Shown: in pieces, positions 16,030 to 24,375 of the stretch | How the letters are laid out: every line of letters begins with the position of its first letter | How positions within the stretch are numbered: position 1 is the stretch's first letter | Origin: Promicromonospora iranensis | Lineage (GTDB): Bacteria > Actinomycetota > Actinomycetes > Actinomycetales > Cellulomonadaceae | Assembly: GCF_028994805.1 (NCBI RefSeq) | Contig: NZ_JAJQQP010000007.1 | Span: 267,468-331,467 of the forward strand | Reading direction: 5' to 3' | Length of the DNA: 64,000 nt | Notes under the pieces: generated by a model | The model's database searches: none | What the model was told of the DNA's origin: nothing | What the model saw: the letters and a program-made list of their open reading frames with translations, nothing else | Made by a program: the position numbers and the translations under genes

Positions 16030-17561
16030 TTCGAGATCGCCGCCTGCATGATCTGCGCGGCGATCGGGCTGGCGAGGGCGCCACCCGTGGACTCGTCGGT
16101 CGACTGGCCCTCGTTCTCCAGCACCACGGCGACGGCGACCTGCGGGTCGTTGGCGGGCGCGAACGAGGTGAACCACAGCGTGGGCGACCGCGGGTCGTCC
16201 TCGGCGGTACCGGTCTTGCCCGCTACGTCGACGCCCGAGATCTGTGCGCCCGTGCCGGAGCCGTCCCGGACGACCTCGACCATCATCTCGGTGAGGGCGT
16301 CGGCCGTCGACGACGAGAACGGGCTCTTGTAGCGGCTCGGCTTGGTCTGGCTGACGAGCTCGAGGTCGCTGTCCCGCACGCTCTGGATGAGGTACGGCTC
16401 CATCAGGTCGCCGTCGTTCGCGATGGCAGCCGACATCATGGCGACCTGGAGCGGCGTCATACGGAGGTCGCCCTGACCCATGCCGGAGAGCGCGATACGG
16501 GCGGCCGAGTCGTCCGTGGCGCTGTCGGACAGGCCCGGGTAGGCGCCGACCGAGGTGGACATCGGGATGTCGATCGACTCGGTGAAGCCGAAGTCCTGGA
16601 ACATCTGCTGCATGCCGTCCTTGCCGACCTCGTTGGCCAGGGCGAGGAAGGCGGTGTTGCAGGAGATCCGCATGGCGTCCTTGAGCGGCATCTCGCCCGT
16701 GTCCGAGCACTTCTGGCCACCGTAGTTCTGCACACGGCCGCCGTCGCCCGTGGTGCCGGGCAGCTGGTAGACGTCCTCGGCCGGGATCGAGGTCTCCGGG
16801 GTCTTCCCCTCGTACTCGATGGCGGCAGCCGCGGTGAGCAGCTTGAACGTGGACCCGGGCGGGTAGACGGCGTTGATCGTGCGGTTGATGGTCGGGCCGT
16901 ACGGGCTGAGCCGCTCCTCGCCGCCGATCGAGTTGACCTGGGGCTTGTTGTTGATCAGCGCCTCGGAGGCGGCCGTCGCCTCGCCGGAGTTGTGCACGGC
17001 CAGCGTGTTCGGGTCGTACGACGGCTTGGAGACCATCGCGAGGATCGCCCCGGTCTTCGGGTCGATGGCCACGGCCGCGCCGATGTTGTCGCCCAGGGCG
17101 TCCCAGGCGGCCTTCTGCACCTCGGGGTCGATGGTGAGCTCGACCGACGAGCCCTGCGCCTCCTCCCCCGTGACGAGGTTCTGGAGACGGTCGAGCCACA
17201 GCGAGTCGTCCTCGCCCGCGAGGTAGCTGTTCGCGTACCGCTCCATCCCGGTGACCGTGCCGTTGACCGCGAAGTAGCCCGTGACGGGCGCGTACACGCT
17301 GGCAGCACCGCCGTCGCCCTCGGAGTAGGTGCGCTGGTACTTGAAGTTGTCGTCCACCGGGACGGAGGTCACGATCGCCTCGCCACCGCGGACCACTATC
17401 GGCCCGCGGTCACGCGAGAGGGCGCTGTAGATCCCGCGGACGTTCCCCGGGTGGTCGTTCAGCTCGCCGGCGGCGACGAACTGGATCCAGCTGGTCGACA
17501 CCATGAGGGCCAGGAACATCACCATCACGACGGTCGAGAGACGGCGGAGGGTCGCGTTCAC
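16026..17561 (-). CDS. pbpA: Penicillin-binding protein 2-type transpeptidase PbpA
   Basis: 511 residues. N-terminal signal anchor (VVMVMFLALMVSTSWIQFVA), short dimerisation region, then a transpeptidase domain with Ser237 in the SxxK motif PPGSTFKLLT, and the KTGT box in VDVAGKTGTAEDD. It cross-links peptidoglycan together with RodA, its SEDS glycosyltransferase partner encoded immediately upstream (4-base overlap). The length and small N-terminal domain fit actinobacterial PbpA. Confidence 0.95.
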   Translation of the reverse strand: MNATLRRLSTVVMVMFLALMVSTSWIQFVAAGELNDHPGNVRGIYSALSRDRGPIVVRGGEAIVTSVPVDDNFKYQRTYSEGDGGAASVYAPVTGYFAVNGTVTGMERYANSYLAGEDDSLWLDRLQNLVTGEEAQGSSVELTIDPEVQKAAWDALGDNIGAAVAIDPKTGAILAMVSKPSYDPNTLAVHNSGEATAASEALINNKPQVNSIGGEERLSPYGPTINRTINAVYPPGSTFKLLTAAAAIEYEGKTPETSIPAEDVYQLPGTTGDGGRVQNYGGQKCSDTGEMPLKDAMRISCNTAFLALANEVGKDGMQQMFQDFGFTESIDIPMSTSVGAYPGLSDSATDDSAARIALSGMGQGDLRMTPLQVAMMSAAIANDGDLMEPYLIQSVRDSDLELVSQTKPSRYKSPFSSSTADALTEMMVEVVRDGSGTGAQISGVDVAGKTGTAEDDPRSPTLWFTSFAPANDPQVAVAVVLENEGQSTDESTGGALASPIAAQIMQAAISK

Positions 17562-19045
17562 CGGTCCACCCCCCGGACGATCTGCGTCGCGTCGTCAGGC
17601 GTCGCGCCGCGGCCGGCGCCGGCCTCGGTCTCGGCCTGCACCGGGCCCGCACCCCCCACCGCGATGGCGTCACCGTTTGCCGCGGCGGGTACGGGGTCAG
17701 CCAGGGCGCCGCGGGTCGGCAGCGCGGAAGGGCGTCGGGCAGCGTCGGAGATGCGCAGCATGAGTGCGATGACTATCCAGTTCGCGAGCAGGGACGACCC
17801 GCCCTGAGCCATGAACGGCAGGGTCAGACCGGTGAGCGGGATGACGCGGGTGATCCCGCCCACCACCACGAAGAGCTGCAGGGCCATGACGAACGCGAGG
17901 CCGCCGGCCAGCAGCTTGCCGAACCCGTCCCGCACGCCGATCGCGTGCCGGAGGCCACGCTGCACGATCACCAGGTAGATCAGCAGGATCGCGAGCAAGC
18001 CGGTCAGGCCGAGCTCCTCGCCGAGCGAGGCATAGATGAAGTCGGAGAAGGCGAACGGTATGTACTCCGGGTAGCCCTCGCCCCAGCCCGCGCCGAACAT
18101 ACCGCCGTAGGACATGGCGAACAGACCCTGGACCAGCTGGTACGACGGGCCGTTCATGAGGTCGGGGTTGAGCGCGTCCAGCCAGATGTTCACGCGCAGC
18201 TGCACGTGGCTGAAGATCGACCAGGCCAGGACCGCGCCTCCTGCGAACATCGTGAGGCCGATGACGATCCAGCCGACGCGGTCGGTCGCGAGGTAGAGCA
18301 TGCCGACGAACAGGCCGAAGAAGAGGAGCGACGTACCGAGGTCCTTCTCGCCCACGAGAACCGCCAGCGAGACCGCCCAGACGATGAGGATGGGACCCAG
18401 GTCGCGCAGGCGGGGGAGCTGCAGCCCGAGGAACTTCTTGCCCGCCAGGGCCAGGGTGTCACGGTTCGCGACCAGGTAGCCGGCGAAGAACACGGCGAAG
18501 GCGATCTTGGCGAACTCGGCAGGCTGCGCCGAGAAGGGGCCGATGAAGATCCAGATCTGCGCACCGTTGATCTCGCGGCCCAGCCCCGGGACCAGGGGCA
18601 GGATCACCAGGACGATGCCCACGATCATCGCCGTGTACGTGAGGCGACGCAGGCTGCGGTGGTCCTTGATGGCGAAGAGGGCCACGCAGGCCACGATGAT
18701 CCCCAGCGCCGTCCACATGAGATGGCGCGAGGCGTTGGCACCGTCGATGCCGGCGGGGTCGAGGTCCTGGCGCAGGATCATCGCCATGCTCACGCTGTTC
18801 AGCAGAATCACCGCGGGCAGGATCACCTGGTCGGCGTAGGGAGCGCGCAGCCGCAGCACGATGTGCGCGGTGAAGGCCAGCGCGGCGAGGACGATCGAGT
18901 AGGTCCAGAACCCCTCGGGCAGGCCGTCCTGGATCGAGTAGCCGACCATCCACATGCCGCCCATGCCGAGCGCGAGCGCTACGACGAGCAGGATGGCCTC
19001 CGCCACGCGGGTCGGGGCGTTCTCCTCGGGTCGGAGCGCGCTCAT
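17558..19045 (-). CDS. rodA: SEDS glycosyltransferase RodA/FtsW family
   Basis: 495 residues with about ten to twelve transmembrane helices, e.g. AILLVVALALGMGGMWMVGY and GLLAILLIYLVIVQRGL. Conserved SEDS segments are visible: PAEFAKIAFAVFFAGYL, LVGEKDLGTSLLFFGLFVGM (the catalytic Asp region) and the C-terminal GLTLPFMAQGGSSLLANW. It polymerises lipid II. Genes on both sides overlap by four bases, so it is translated with pstP and pbpA. The C-terminal 45 residues are polar and variable. Confidence 0.95.
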   Translation of the reverse strand: MSALRPEENAPTRVAEAILLVVALALGMGGMWMVGYSIQDGLPEGFWTYSIVLAALAFTAHIVLRLRAPYADQVILPAVILLNSVSMAMILRQDLDPAGIDGANASRHLMWTALGIIVACVALFAIKDHRSLRRLTYTAMIVGIVLVILPLVPGLGREINGAQIWIFIGPFSAQPAEFAKIAFAVFFAGYLVANRDTLALAGKKFLGLQLPRLRDLGPILIVWAVSLAVLVGEKDLGTSLLFFGLFVGMLYLATDRVGWIVIGLTMFAGGAVLAWSIFSHVQLRVNIWLDALNPDLMNGPSYQLVQGLFAMSYGGMFGAGWGEGYPEYIPFAFSDFIYASLGEELGLTGLLAILLIYLVIVQRGLRHAIGVRDGFGKLLAGGLAFVMALQLFVVVGGITRVIPLTGLTLPFMAQGGSSLLANWIVIALMLRISDAARRPSALPTRGALADPVPAAANGDAIAVGGAGPVQAETEAGAGRGATPDDATQIVRGVDR

Positions 19046-20565
19046 CCGTTCTTCTCCTGGCCGGTGTCAGCAGAGGTCGTACGGGAGCTCGGTGACGAGT
19101 CTCCGCCCGGCTGCTTGCTGGTCGTGGGGCTCGGGGACTGCGTCGGGGACGGTGAAGTCGTCGGCTCGGGCTCCTCGGTGGCGTCCGCGACGAGGCGGTC
19201 GGCGCGTCCGCGGGCATCCTCGAGCGACGTGGCCCGGATCGTCTCGTGCACGCGGTTGGCGACGAAGTCGGGCAGCTCGTCGACGCGGGTGCCGGTGAGC
19301 TCGACCGGGGTCGAGAAGGTCAGCGGGCCGGCCGTCGCCGGGATGCCGCGGAACACGGCGACCTGGCCGTCCGACTCACCCACGTAGTACTGGGTCTGGG
19401 TCCAGCGGTAGCCGCCCCAGCCCGCGAGCACGAGACCGACGACGAGCAGCAGCGCACCGAGCACGGTGAGCCAGACGCGCTTCTTCGGCGGGGTCTCCTC
19501 CTCGTCGGCATCGTCGTCCAGGTCGTCGTCGGGCTGGACGTCGGGCTGGTACTGCTCATCATCGGGCGTACCGGCGATCATGGCCTGCTCGAGCGTGTCG
19601 GCGAGGCCGTCGTGCGCCACGGCGTCGGGCAGGACGCTGACCGCGACCGGTGCGGGAGACGCCTGGCCACCCGTCGGAACCGTGGACCGGGTGAAGCCGG
19701 TCACGGTGTCGCCGTCGATGTCGGAGCCGGGCAGGGCCGTGGGGCTCGCGGGGTCGCCGCCCGCCGCGGTCACGCCGGCGAGTGCCGCCGAGCCGACGAT
19801 CTCCGGCGTCACGGTTGCGGCGGTGGTGGCCGCCGCGGCCTCGTCCAGGATGTCGGCCACGACGACGGTGATGTTGTCGGTGCTGCCGGCACGCATGGAC
19901 ATCGAGACGAGCCGCTCGACAGCGTCCTGCGGGGTCGTGACCGAGATGAGGACCTCGGCGATCTCGTCGTCGGGCACGAAGCCGGACAGGCCGTCGGAGC
20001 AGAGCATCCAGCGGTCGCCCGGGATCGCCTCGCGGATCGACAGGTCGGGCGTGAGGTCCAGGTCGAAGTCGCCCAGTACCCGCATGACGACGTTGCGCTG
20101 CGGGTGGGTCTCGGCCTCGTCAGCGGTGATGCGGCCGGTGTCGACCAGGTGCTGCACGAAGGTGTGGTCGACGGTGACCTGCGCCAGGGTGCCGTCGCGC
20201 AGCAGGTACGCGCGCGAGTCGCCCAGGTGGGCCATGGCCAGCGTGTTGCCGGACTTCAGCAGTGCCGTGACGGTGGTGCCCATGCCCGCCAGGTCCGGGT
20301 CGGCCGTCGTCGCGTCGACGAGGTCCTGCCGGGCGCGGTCGATCGAGCGCTCGAGCTCGGACATCGACTGGTCGGAGCTGTGGTCGGGCCGGTCGAGGCC
20401 CACCAGGGCTGCGATCGTCAGCGCGGACGCGACGTCGCCGCCTGCGTGCCCGCCCATCCCGTCGGCCACGACGAGGAGGTTGGGCCCCGCGTAGGCGGAG
20501 TCCTGGTTGTTGGAGCGGACGAGGCCGACGTCGGAGCGCGCGGCATACCGCAAGGTCACGGTCAC
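19042..20565 (-). CDS. pstP: PP2C-family Ser/Thr phosphatase PstP
   Basis: 507 residues from GTG 20565; sequence upstream of this does not resemble the family and overlaps fhaB. The PP2C domain (about 1-240) has the metal-binding motifs RSNNQDSAYAG, VVADGMGGHAGGDVAS, MLCSDGLSGFV and DNITVVVADI. A long Ala/Pro/Asp-rich linker ends in DDDADEEETPPKKR, then one transmembrane helix (VWLTVLGALLLVVGLVLAGW) and an external domain of about 120 residues. It dephosphorylates PknA/PknB and their substrates such as FhaA/FhaB. Confidence 0.95.
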   Translation of the reverse strand: MTVTLRYAARSDVGLVRSNNQDSAYAGPNLLVVADGMGGHAGGDVASALTIAALVGLDRPDHSSDQSMSELERSIDRARQDLVDATTADPDLAGMGTTVTALLKSGNTLAMAHLGDSRAYLLRDGTLAQVTVDHTFVQHLVDTGRITADEAETHPQRNVVMRVLGDFDLDLTPDLSIREAIPGDRWMLCSDGLSGFVPDDEIAEVLISVTTPQDAVERLVSMSMRAGSTDNITVVVADILDEAAAATTAATVTPEIVGSAALAGVTAAGGDPASPTALPGSDIDGDTVTGFTRSTVPTGGQASPAPVAVSVLPDAVAHDGLADTLEQAMIAGTPDDEQYQPDVQPDDDLDDDADEEETPPKKRVWLTVLGALLLVVGLVLAGWGGYRWTQTQYYVGESDGQVAVFRGIPATAGPLTFSTPVELTGTRVDELPDFVANRVHETIRATSLEDARGRADRLVADATEEPEPTTSPSPTQSPSPTTSKQPGGDSSPSSRTTSADTGQEKNG

Positions 20566-20572
20566 GTGGTGG

Positions 20573-21064
20573 TCATCCCTGGAGCTCGACGACGGACTGT
20601 CCGATCTGCACACCCACACCTGGAGCGAGCGGGAGGATTCCCTGCACCCGCTCCTCTCCGATGTACGTGCCGTTCGTGGAGCCGAGGTCCTCCACGAACC
20701 ACTGGCCGCCCTGGGGGAAGATCCGTGCGTGACGTGACGACGAGTAGTCGTCGTCGAGCACGAGCGTGCAGCTCGGCGCGCGTCCGATCAGCACGCCGGA
20801 CGAGGTGAGCGGGATGGTGGTCCCCGTGAGCGGGCCCGCCACCACGACGAGCCGCGAGGGACCGCCGCGCTGGGGAGCGCGGGGCGCGCCACCCCCGGGG
20901 GTCGGCGACGGGGCCGGACCCGCGAGCTCGGGCCGGCGCCGCCGGCCGCTGGCCGTACGTGGTCCTGCCAGGTCGCGCCGGAGCACGGCGACGGCGGAGA
21001 GCACGAACACCCACAGCAGCACGAGGTAGCCCAGCCGGAGCAGGGTGAACGTCAGCTCGCTCAT
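20573..21064 (-). CDS. fhaB: FHA-domain membrane protein FhaB (FipA-like)
   Basis: 163 residues from ATG 21064. A single transmembrane helix at the N-terminus (FTLLRLGYLVLLWVFVLSAV) is followed by a Pro/Gly-rich linker and a C-terminal forkhead-associated domain with the phosphothreonine-binding residues in IGRAPSCTLVLDDDYSSSRH and GSTNGTYIG. In mycobacteria the orthologue links PknA signalling to FtsZ/FtsQ. It starts 10 bases after the fhaA stop. Confidence 0.93.
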   Translation of the reverse strand: MSELTFTLLRLGYLVLLWVFVLSAVAVLRRDLAGPRTASGRRRRPELAGPAPSPTPGGGAPRAPQRGGPSRLVVVAGPLTGTTIPLTSSGVLIGRAPSCTLVLDDDYSSSRHARIFPQGGQWFVEDLGSTNGTYIGEERVQGILPLAPGVGVQIGQSVVELQG

Positions 21065-21074
21065 GTCAGGTTCT

Positions 21075-21791
21075 TCACCAGTCCTCGTTGTCTGCACCGG
21101 AGGCACTGCCGGTCCAGAACATGATGCGGGTACGGCCGATGGTCATCGTGTTGCCGTCGAGCAGGGTCGCGGCCGGGACCTGGTGGCCCTCGACGTACAG
21201 GCCGTTCGTCGATCCCATGTCGGTCGCGACGACGCCGTCCGGCGTCACGCGGATCTCGAGGTGACGGCGGGAGACTCCCGGGTCGTCGACCACGATGTCC
21301 GCCTCGGCGTCACGGCCGATGACGGTCACGGGTCCGGTGAGCAGGTACCGCTGACCATCGATGTCGATGAGCGGGTGCCTGCCGGTCGGCGCGCCGGAGG
21401 TCGCCGGGGCGACGCTTCCCTGCACGCTGCGCGACCGCACCGTGAAACGGCCGGGCACCAGCTCGTACTGCTCGTCGAACGTCACGCTCACGGGGCCCAC
21501 GAACGCGTAGTGCTGCGTCGCGGCGTACGCCGTGATGTTGGACGCGAGCTCGTCGGCGAGGGTCTGCGCACCCCACGCCTCGATCTGGGCGAAGTCGTCG
21601 GGAGCGAGCTCGATGGTGAACTCGTTCGGGGCGACGGTACGGTCGCGTCCGACAACCGCGGCACGGTCGTCCAGCTCGCGTCGCAGCCTGCTCGCCAGTT
21701 CGACAGGCTTCACCTCGCCACGTCCCACCTTGGCGAACGCGTTGTTCATCATGCGCTCCACGCTCTTCTCGAAGCGGTCCAGGGCGCCCAT
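21075..21791 (-). CDS. fhaA: DUF3662 and FHA domain protein FhaA
   Basis: 238 residues. Residues 1-120 are the DUF3662 domain (MGALDRFEKSVERMMNNAF start and the VGRDRTVAPNEFTIELAPDD segment). The C-terminal 95 residues are an FHA domain (DIVVDDPGVSRRHLEIR, GSTNGLYVEG). The shorter linker relative to M. tuberculosis FhaA (527 residues) is usual outside mycobacteria. FhaA binds phosphorylated MviN/MurJ and PbpA and restrains peptidoglycan synthesis. It is the first gene of the seven-gene operon; AAGGAGGTG precedes the ATG, and TACGAT on the minus strand near 21830 is a possible -10 box. Confidence 0.95.
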   Translation of the reverse strand: MGALDRFEKSVERMMNNAFAKVGRGEVKPVELASRLRRELDDRAAVVGRDRTVAPNEFTIELAPDDFAQIEAWGAQTLADELASNITAYAATQHYAFVGPVSVTFDEQYELVPGRFTVRSRSVQGSVAPATSGAPTGRHPLIDIDGQRYLLTGPVTVIGRDAEADIVVDDPGVSRRHLEIRVTPDGVVATDMGSTNGLYVEGHQVPAATLLDGNTMTIGRTRIMFWTGSASGADNEDW

Positions 21792-22030
21792 GCCACCTCC
21801 TTCCGGGGTCTGCGCCGGGCAGACTACCTAGATCGTATAGACCGGTCGGTCCCCGCAGACTCCAATACTGTGGATGTCCTGCGGATCTTCTCCGATCTTC
21901 CCTCAGGTGGCACGGTGAAGAGAGGCGCGGGCGGATCCGCACGCTACTAGACCTGCGACGGGACGTGAACCACTTCACGGTTATTGGATTCGGAATCGGC
22001 CTTCGAGCCGTGCTAGCCTCATCCAGCAGC

Positions 22031-22114
22031 GCGCGAGTGGCGGAATAGGCAGACGCGCACGGTTCAGGTCCGTGTGCCCGAAAGGGCGTGGGGGTTCAAC
22101 TCCCCCCTCGCGCA
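22031..22114 (+). tRNA. tRNA-Leu (CAG anticodon)
   Basis: 84 nt with a long variable arm (class II). Acceptor GCGCGAG/CTCGCGC plus discriminator A, anticodon stem CACGG/CCGTG with loop TTCAGGT giving anticodon CAG, T-arm GGGGG-TTCAACT-CCCCC. No encoded CCA. Confidence 0.96.
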
Positions 22115-22125
22115 CGTTGTTACGA

Positions 22126-22154
22126 AAGGCCCCGACTCATCGAGTCGGGGCCTT
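22126..22154 (+). terminator. Terminator of tRNA-Leu
   Basis: Perfect 13-bp arms (22126-22138 and 22142-22154, AAGGCCCCGACTC and its complement) with a three-base loop, 11 bases after the tRNA. It also lies just beyond the 3' end of the minus-strand hydrolase. Confidence 0.85.
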
Positions 22155-22170
22155 CGTCATGCCGTCGGGG

Positions 22171-22893
22171 CTACACCTCGGAGAGGTGGGTGATCGCTTC
22201 GGTGATCAGGTCCACGACCGCCTGGGGCTGCGACACCATGACCGAGTGGGACGCTCCGGGGATCTCCTTGATCGAGACGGCTCCGGCACGCTCCGCCATG
22301 AATCGCAGACCCTCGACAGGGATGTTCTTGTCGGCATCGCCGAAGACGAACCACGACGGGAGCGACTTCCATGCCGGAGTCTGCGCGGGCTGCGCCTCGC
22401 CGAGTGCGAAGTCCCTGATCGGCCGCTGCGTGCGCGCCTGGGTCGCGGCTTCCGCGGCCGGGACGTCGGCGGCGAACTGACCGGGGAACAGGTCGCGGTC
22501 CACGACGAGGTCGTTGGTGCCGTCGCCCAGCGGGTACGAGCGCACCGTCTCGCCGAGCGTGCTCCCGGGGAACTTGCCGGTCAGCTCCAGGGCGTTCTCA
22601 CCATGGTCGGGAGCGAAGGCCGCGACGTAGACCAGGCCGACGACGGCGGCGTTGTCCACGGCCGCCTCGGTGATGACCGCGCCGCCGTAGGAGTGGCCGA
22701 CGAGCAGGACGGGCCCACCGATTCCTTCGACGGCCCGCCGCACGTTCTCCGCATCGGTGGTGACGCTGCGCAGCGGGTTGGGTGTGGCGACGGCGGCCAC
22801 ACCGGCCTCCGTGAGCCGGGGGATCACGCCGGACCAGCTGGCGGACTCGGCGAACGCGCCGTGGACCAGGACAACAGTGATTTCCTGCGACAT
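22171..22893 (-). CDS. Alpha/beta hydrolase (EstC/methylesterase-like)
   Basis: 240 residues from ATG 22893, supported by AAGGAGC just upstream; a longer start at 22932 would overlap the previous gene. Oxyanion loop VLVHGAFAESASWSGVI, nucleophile in VGHSYGGAVI, acid in FVFGDADKNIP and catalytic His in PGASHSVMVSQP. It belongs to the branch related to plant methylesterases/hydroxynitrile lyases and many bacterial esterases. Third gene of a minus-strand operon with RidA and a haloperoxidase-like hydrolase. Substrate unknown. Confidence 0.88.
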   Translation of the reverse strand: MSQEITVVLVHGAFAESASWSGVIPRLTEAGVAAVATPNPLRSVTTDAENVRRAVEGIGGPVLLVGHSYGGAVITEAAVDNAAVVGLVYVAAFAPDHGENALELTGKFPGSTLGETVRSYPLGDGTNDLVVDRDLFPGQFAADVPAAEAATQARTQRPIRDFALGEAQPAQTPAWKSLPSWFVFGDADKNIPVEGLRFMAERAGAVSIKEIPGASHSVMVSQPQAVVDLITEAITHLSEV

Positions 22894-22928
22894 CGTTGAT
22901 GCTCCTTCATGGGTATGGAGGGTCTGGG

Positions 22929-23393
22929 TCATACGAACTCGACGATCAGCTCCACCTCGACGGGCGAGTCGAGCGGCAGAGCTGCGACACCGACCGCGCT
23001 CCGCGCGTGCACCCCGGCGTCTCCGAAGACCTCGCCGAGAACCTCGGACGCCCCGTCGAGCACGCCGGGCTGTGCAGTGAACGACGGGTCGGACGCCACG
23101 AACCCGACGACCTTCACGATGCGGGTGACTCGGTCGAGAGTGCCCAGCACCTCGGCGACGGCCGAGAGGGCGTTGAGTGCGCTGGTGCGTGCACAGTCGT
23201 GGGCGTCCTCGGGTGTGACCCCCGCGCCGACCTTTCCGGTGACGGTCAGCTTCCCGTCGACGAGAGGAAGCTGACCGGCCGTGAGTACGAGGTTGCCGCT
23301 GACGACCGCGGGCACGTAGACGCCGGCGGGTGCCGGTGACCGACGCGGCAACGTGATGCCCAGCTCCGCGAGCCGGGCGTCGACGTTGGGCAT
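22929..23393 (-). CDS. RidA family (YjgF/YER057c/UK114) protein
   Basis: 154 residues. Segments GVYVPAVVSGNLVLTAGQLP, the ALNALSAVAEVLGTLDRVTR helix, and RSAVGVAALPLDSPVEVELI mark the RidA fold; the Arg in VHARSAVGV corresponds to the arginine that binds the carboxylate of imine intermediates. This is the longer subfamily (about 150 residues, with a SPAPAG start), distinct from archetypal RidA (about 128). RidA-like proteins hydrolyse reactive enamines/imines; many in operons take part in specific catabolic steps. Its start abuts the stop of the upstream hydrolase (TGATG), so it is co-translated. Confidence 0.9.
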   Translation of the reverse strand: MPNVDARLAELGITLPRRSPAPAGVYVPAVVSGNLVLTAGQLPLVDGKLTVTGKVGAGVTPEDAHDCARTSALNALSAVAEVLGTLDRVTRIVKVVGFVASDPSFTAQPGVLDGASEVLGEVFGDAGVHARSAVGVAALPLDSPVEVELIVEFV

Positions 23394-24214
23394 CAGCTGG
23401 CCAGGAACTCGAGGATGTCGGCGCCGAGTGCCGCGCGGAAGTCGCCGTAGATACCGTGCGGCGCGCCCGGGTAGACCTTCAGGGTGCCGTGCTTCACGAG
23501 TTCGGCGGAGCGGAGCGCCGCGGCGCCGATCGGGACGATCTGGTCGTCGTCACCGTGCGCGATGAGGATCGGCACGTCGAGAGCCTTGAGGTCTTCCGTG
23601 AAGTCCGTCTCGGAGAATGCCTTCACGCAGTCGTATGCGGCCGCCAGGTTGACCAGCATGCCCTGCCGCCAGAAGTCGTCCCTCGCACCCTGGGACACGT
23701 TCGCTCCCTCGCGGTTGGCCCCGAAGAACGGCACCGTGAGGTCCTGGTAGAACTGCGAGGCGTCGTTCAGCACGCCTGCGCGGATGCCGTCGAAGACGCT
23801 GATCGGAAGGCCCTCGGGGTTCTCCTCGGTCTGGACCATGAGGGGAGGTACGGCACCCACCGTGACCACACGGGAGACCCGCCCGGCACCGTGCTGCGCT
23901 GCGTAGCGCACCACTTCACCGCCACCGGTCGAGTGGCCGATCACGACGAGATCGCGCAGGTCGAGAGCCTCCACCAGCTCCGCGAGGTCGCGAGCGTAGG
24001 TGTCCATGTCGTTGCCCGTGGACGTCTTCGAGGAACGGCCGTGGCCACGCCGGTCGTGCGCGATGGCCTGGTAGCCGGCGTCGGCGAGCAGCTTCAGCTC
24101 GACCTGCCAGGCGTCCGAGCTCAGCGGCCAGCCGTGGCTGAACAGGACCGGCTGGCCCGTGCCCTGCGTGGTGAAGTAGATCTCTGTACCGTCGGAGGTA
24201 GTGATGTAGGGCAT
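23393..24214 (-). CDS. Alpha/beta hydrolase, non-haem chloroperoxidase/arylesterase type
   Basis: 273 residues. Features of the cofactor-free haloperoxidase family: oxyanion FSHGWPLSSDAW, HDRRGHGRSSKT, nucleophile Ser in VVIGHSTGGGEVVRYAA, acid in ILIAHGDDDQIVP and His in YPGAPHGIYGDF. Such enzymes act as esterases/perhydrolases in vitro; the natural substrate is unknown. First gene of the operon 24214-22171, with AGAGGA before the ATG. It diverges from the NB-ARC regulator, whose start is 161 bp away. Confidence 0.9.
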   Translation of the reverse strand: MPYITTSDGTEIYFTTQGTGQPVLFSHGWPLSSDAWQVELKLLADAGYQAIAHDRRGHGRSSKTSTGNDMDTYARDLAELVEALDLRDLVVIGHSTGGGEVVRYAAQHGAGRVSRVVTVGAVPPLMVQTEENPEGLPISVFDGIRAGVLNDASQFYQDLTVPFFGANREGANVSQGARDDFWRQGMLVNLAAAYDCVKAFSETDFTEDLKALDVPILIAHGDDDQIVPIGAAALRSAELVKHGTLKVYPGAPHGIYGDFRAALGADILEFLAS

Positions 24215-24288
24215 GGGATGATCCTCTGCTGGTGATGTCGACCCGGTGGATATGCCGGGGGTCGGCTCTGCGCCCGGTCGAGTGCGAC

Positions 24289-24359
24289 CGATTGCGAATC
24301 GCTTGCCCTCACCTCACCTCCCGCGCCGGGTATGCCGCCAGGCAGAAAGCAGGCAGAAA
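24289..24359. promoter_or_regulatory. Candidate operators in the divergent hydrolase/NB-ARC promoter region
   Basis: CGATTGCGAATCG (24289-24301) is a perfect palindrome with 5-bp arms about GCG. Two direct copies of CAGGCAGAAA (24339-24348 and 24350-24359) are spaced 11 bp start to start, one helical turn, close to the regulator's GTG. These are the only ordered motifs seen in the 161-bp gap. Confidence 0.45.
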
Positions 24360-24375
24360 TGCGAAGTCGCCTCCG

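Noticed and set aside
16030-17199. Apparent 5' extension of pknA giving a 975-residue protein
   Set aside because: The extension is antisense-free but out of frame with pbpA, low complexity and unlike any kinase; the pknA ATG overlaps the pbpA stop in the usual coupled way.
21700-21720. TTCGACAGGCTTCACC in fhaA as another copy of the REP-like repeat
   Set aside because: It encodes EVKPVELAS, a conserved part of FhaA, and has no inverted partner, so the match is best explained by coding constraint.
22014-22019. TAGCCT as -10 box of a tRNA-Leu promoter with TTGGAT at 21984
   Set aside because: The spacing is 24 bp, too long for a sigma70-type promoter.
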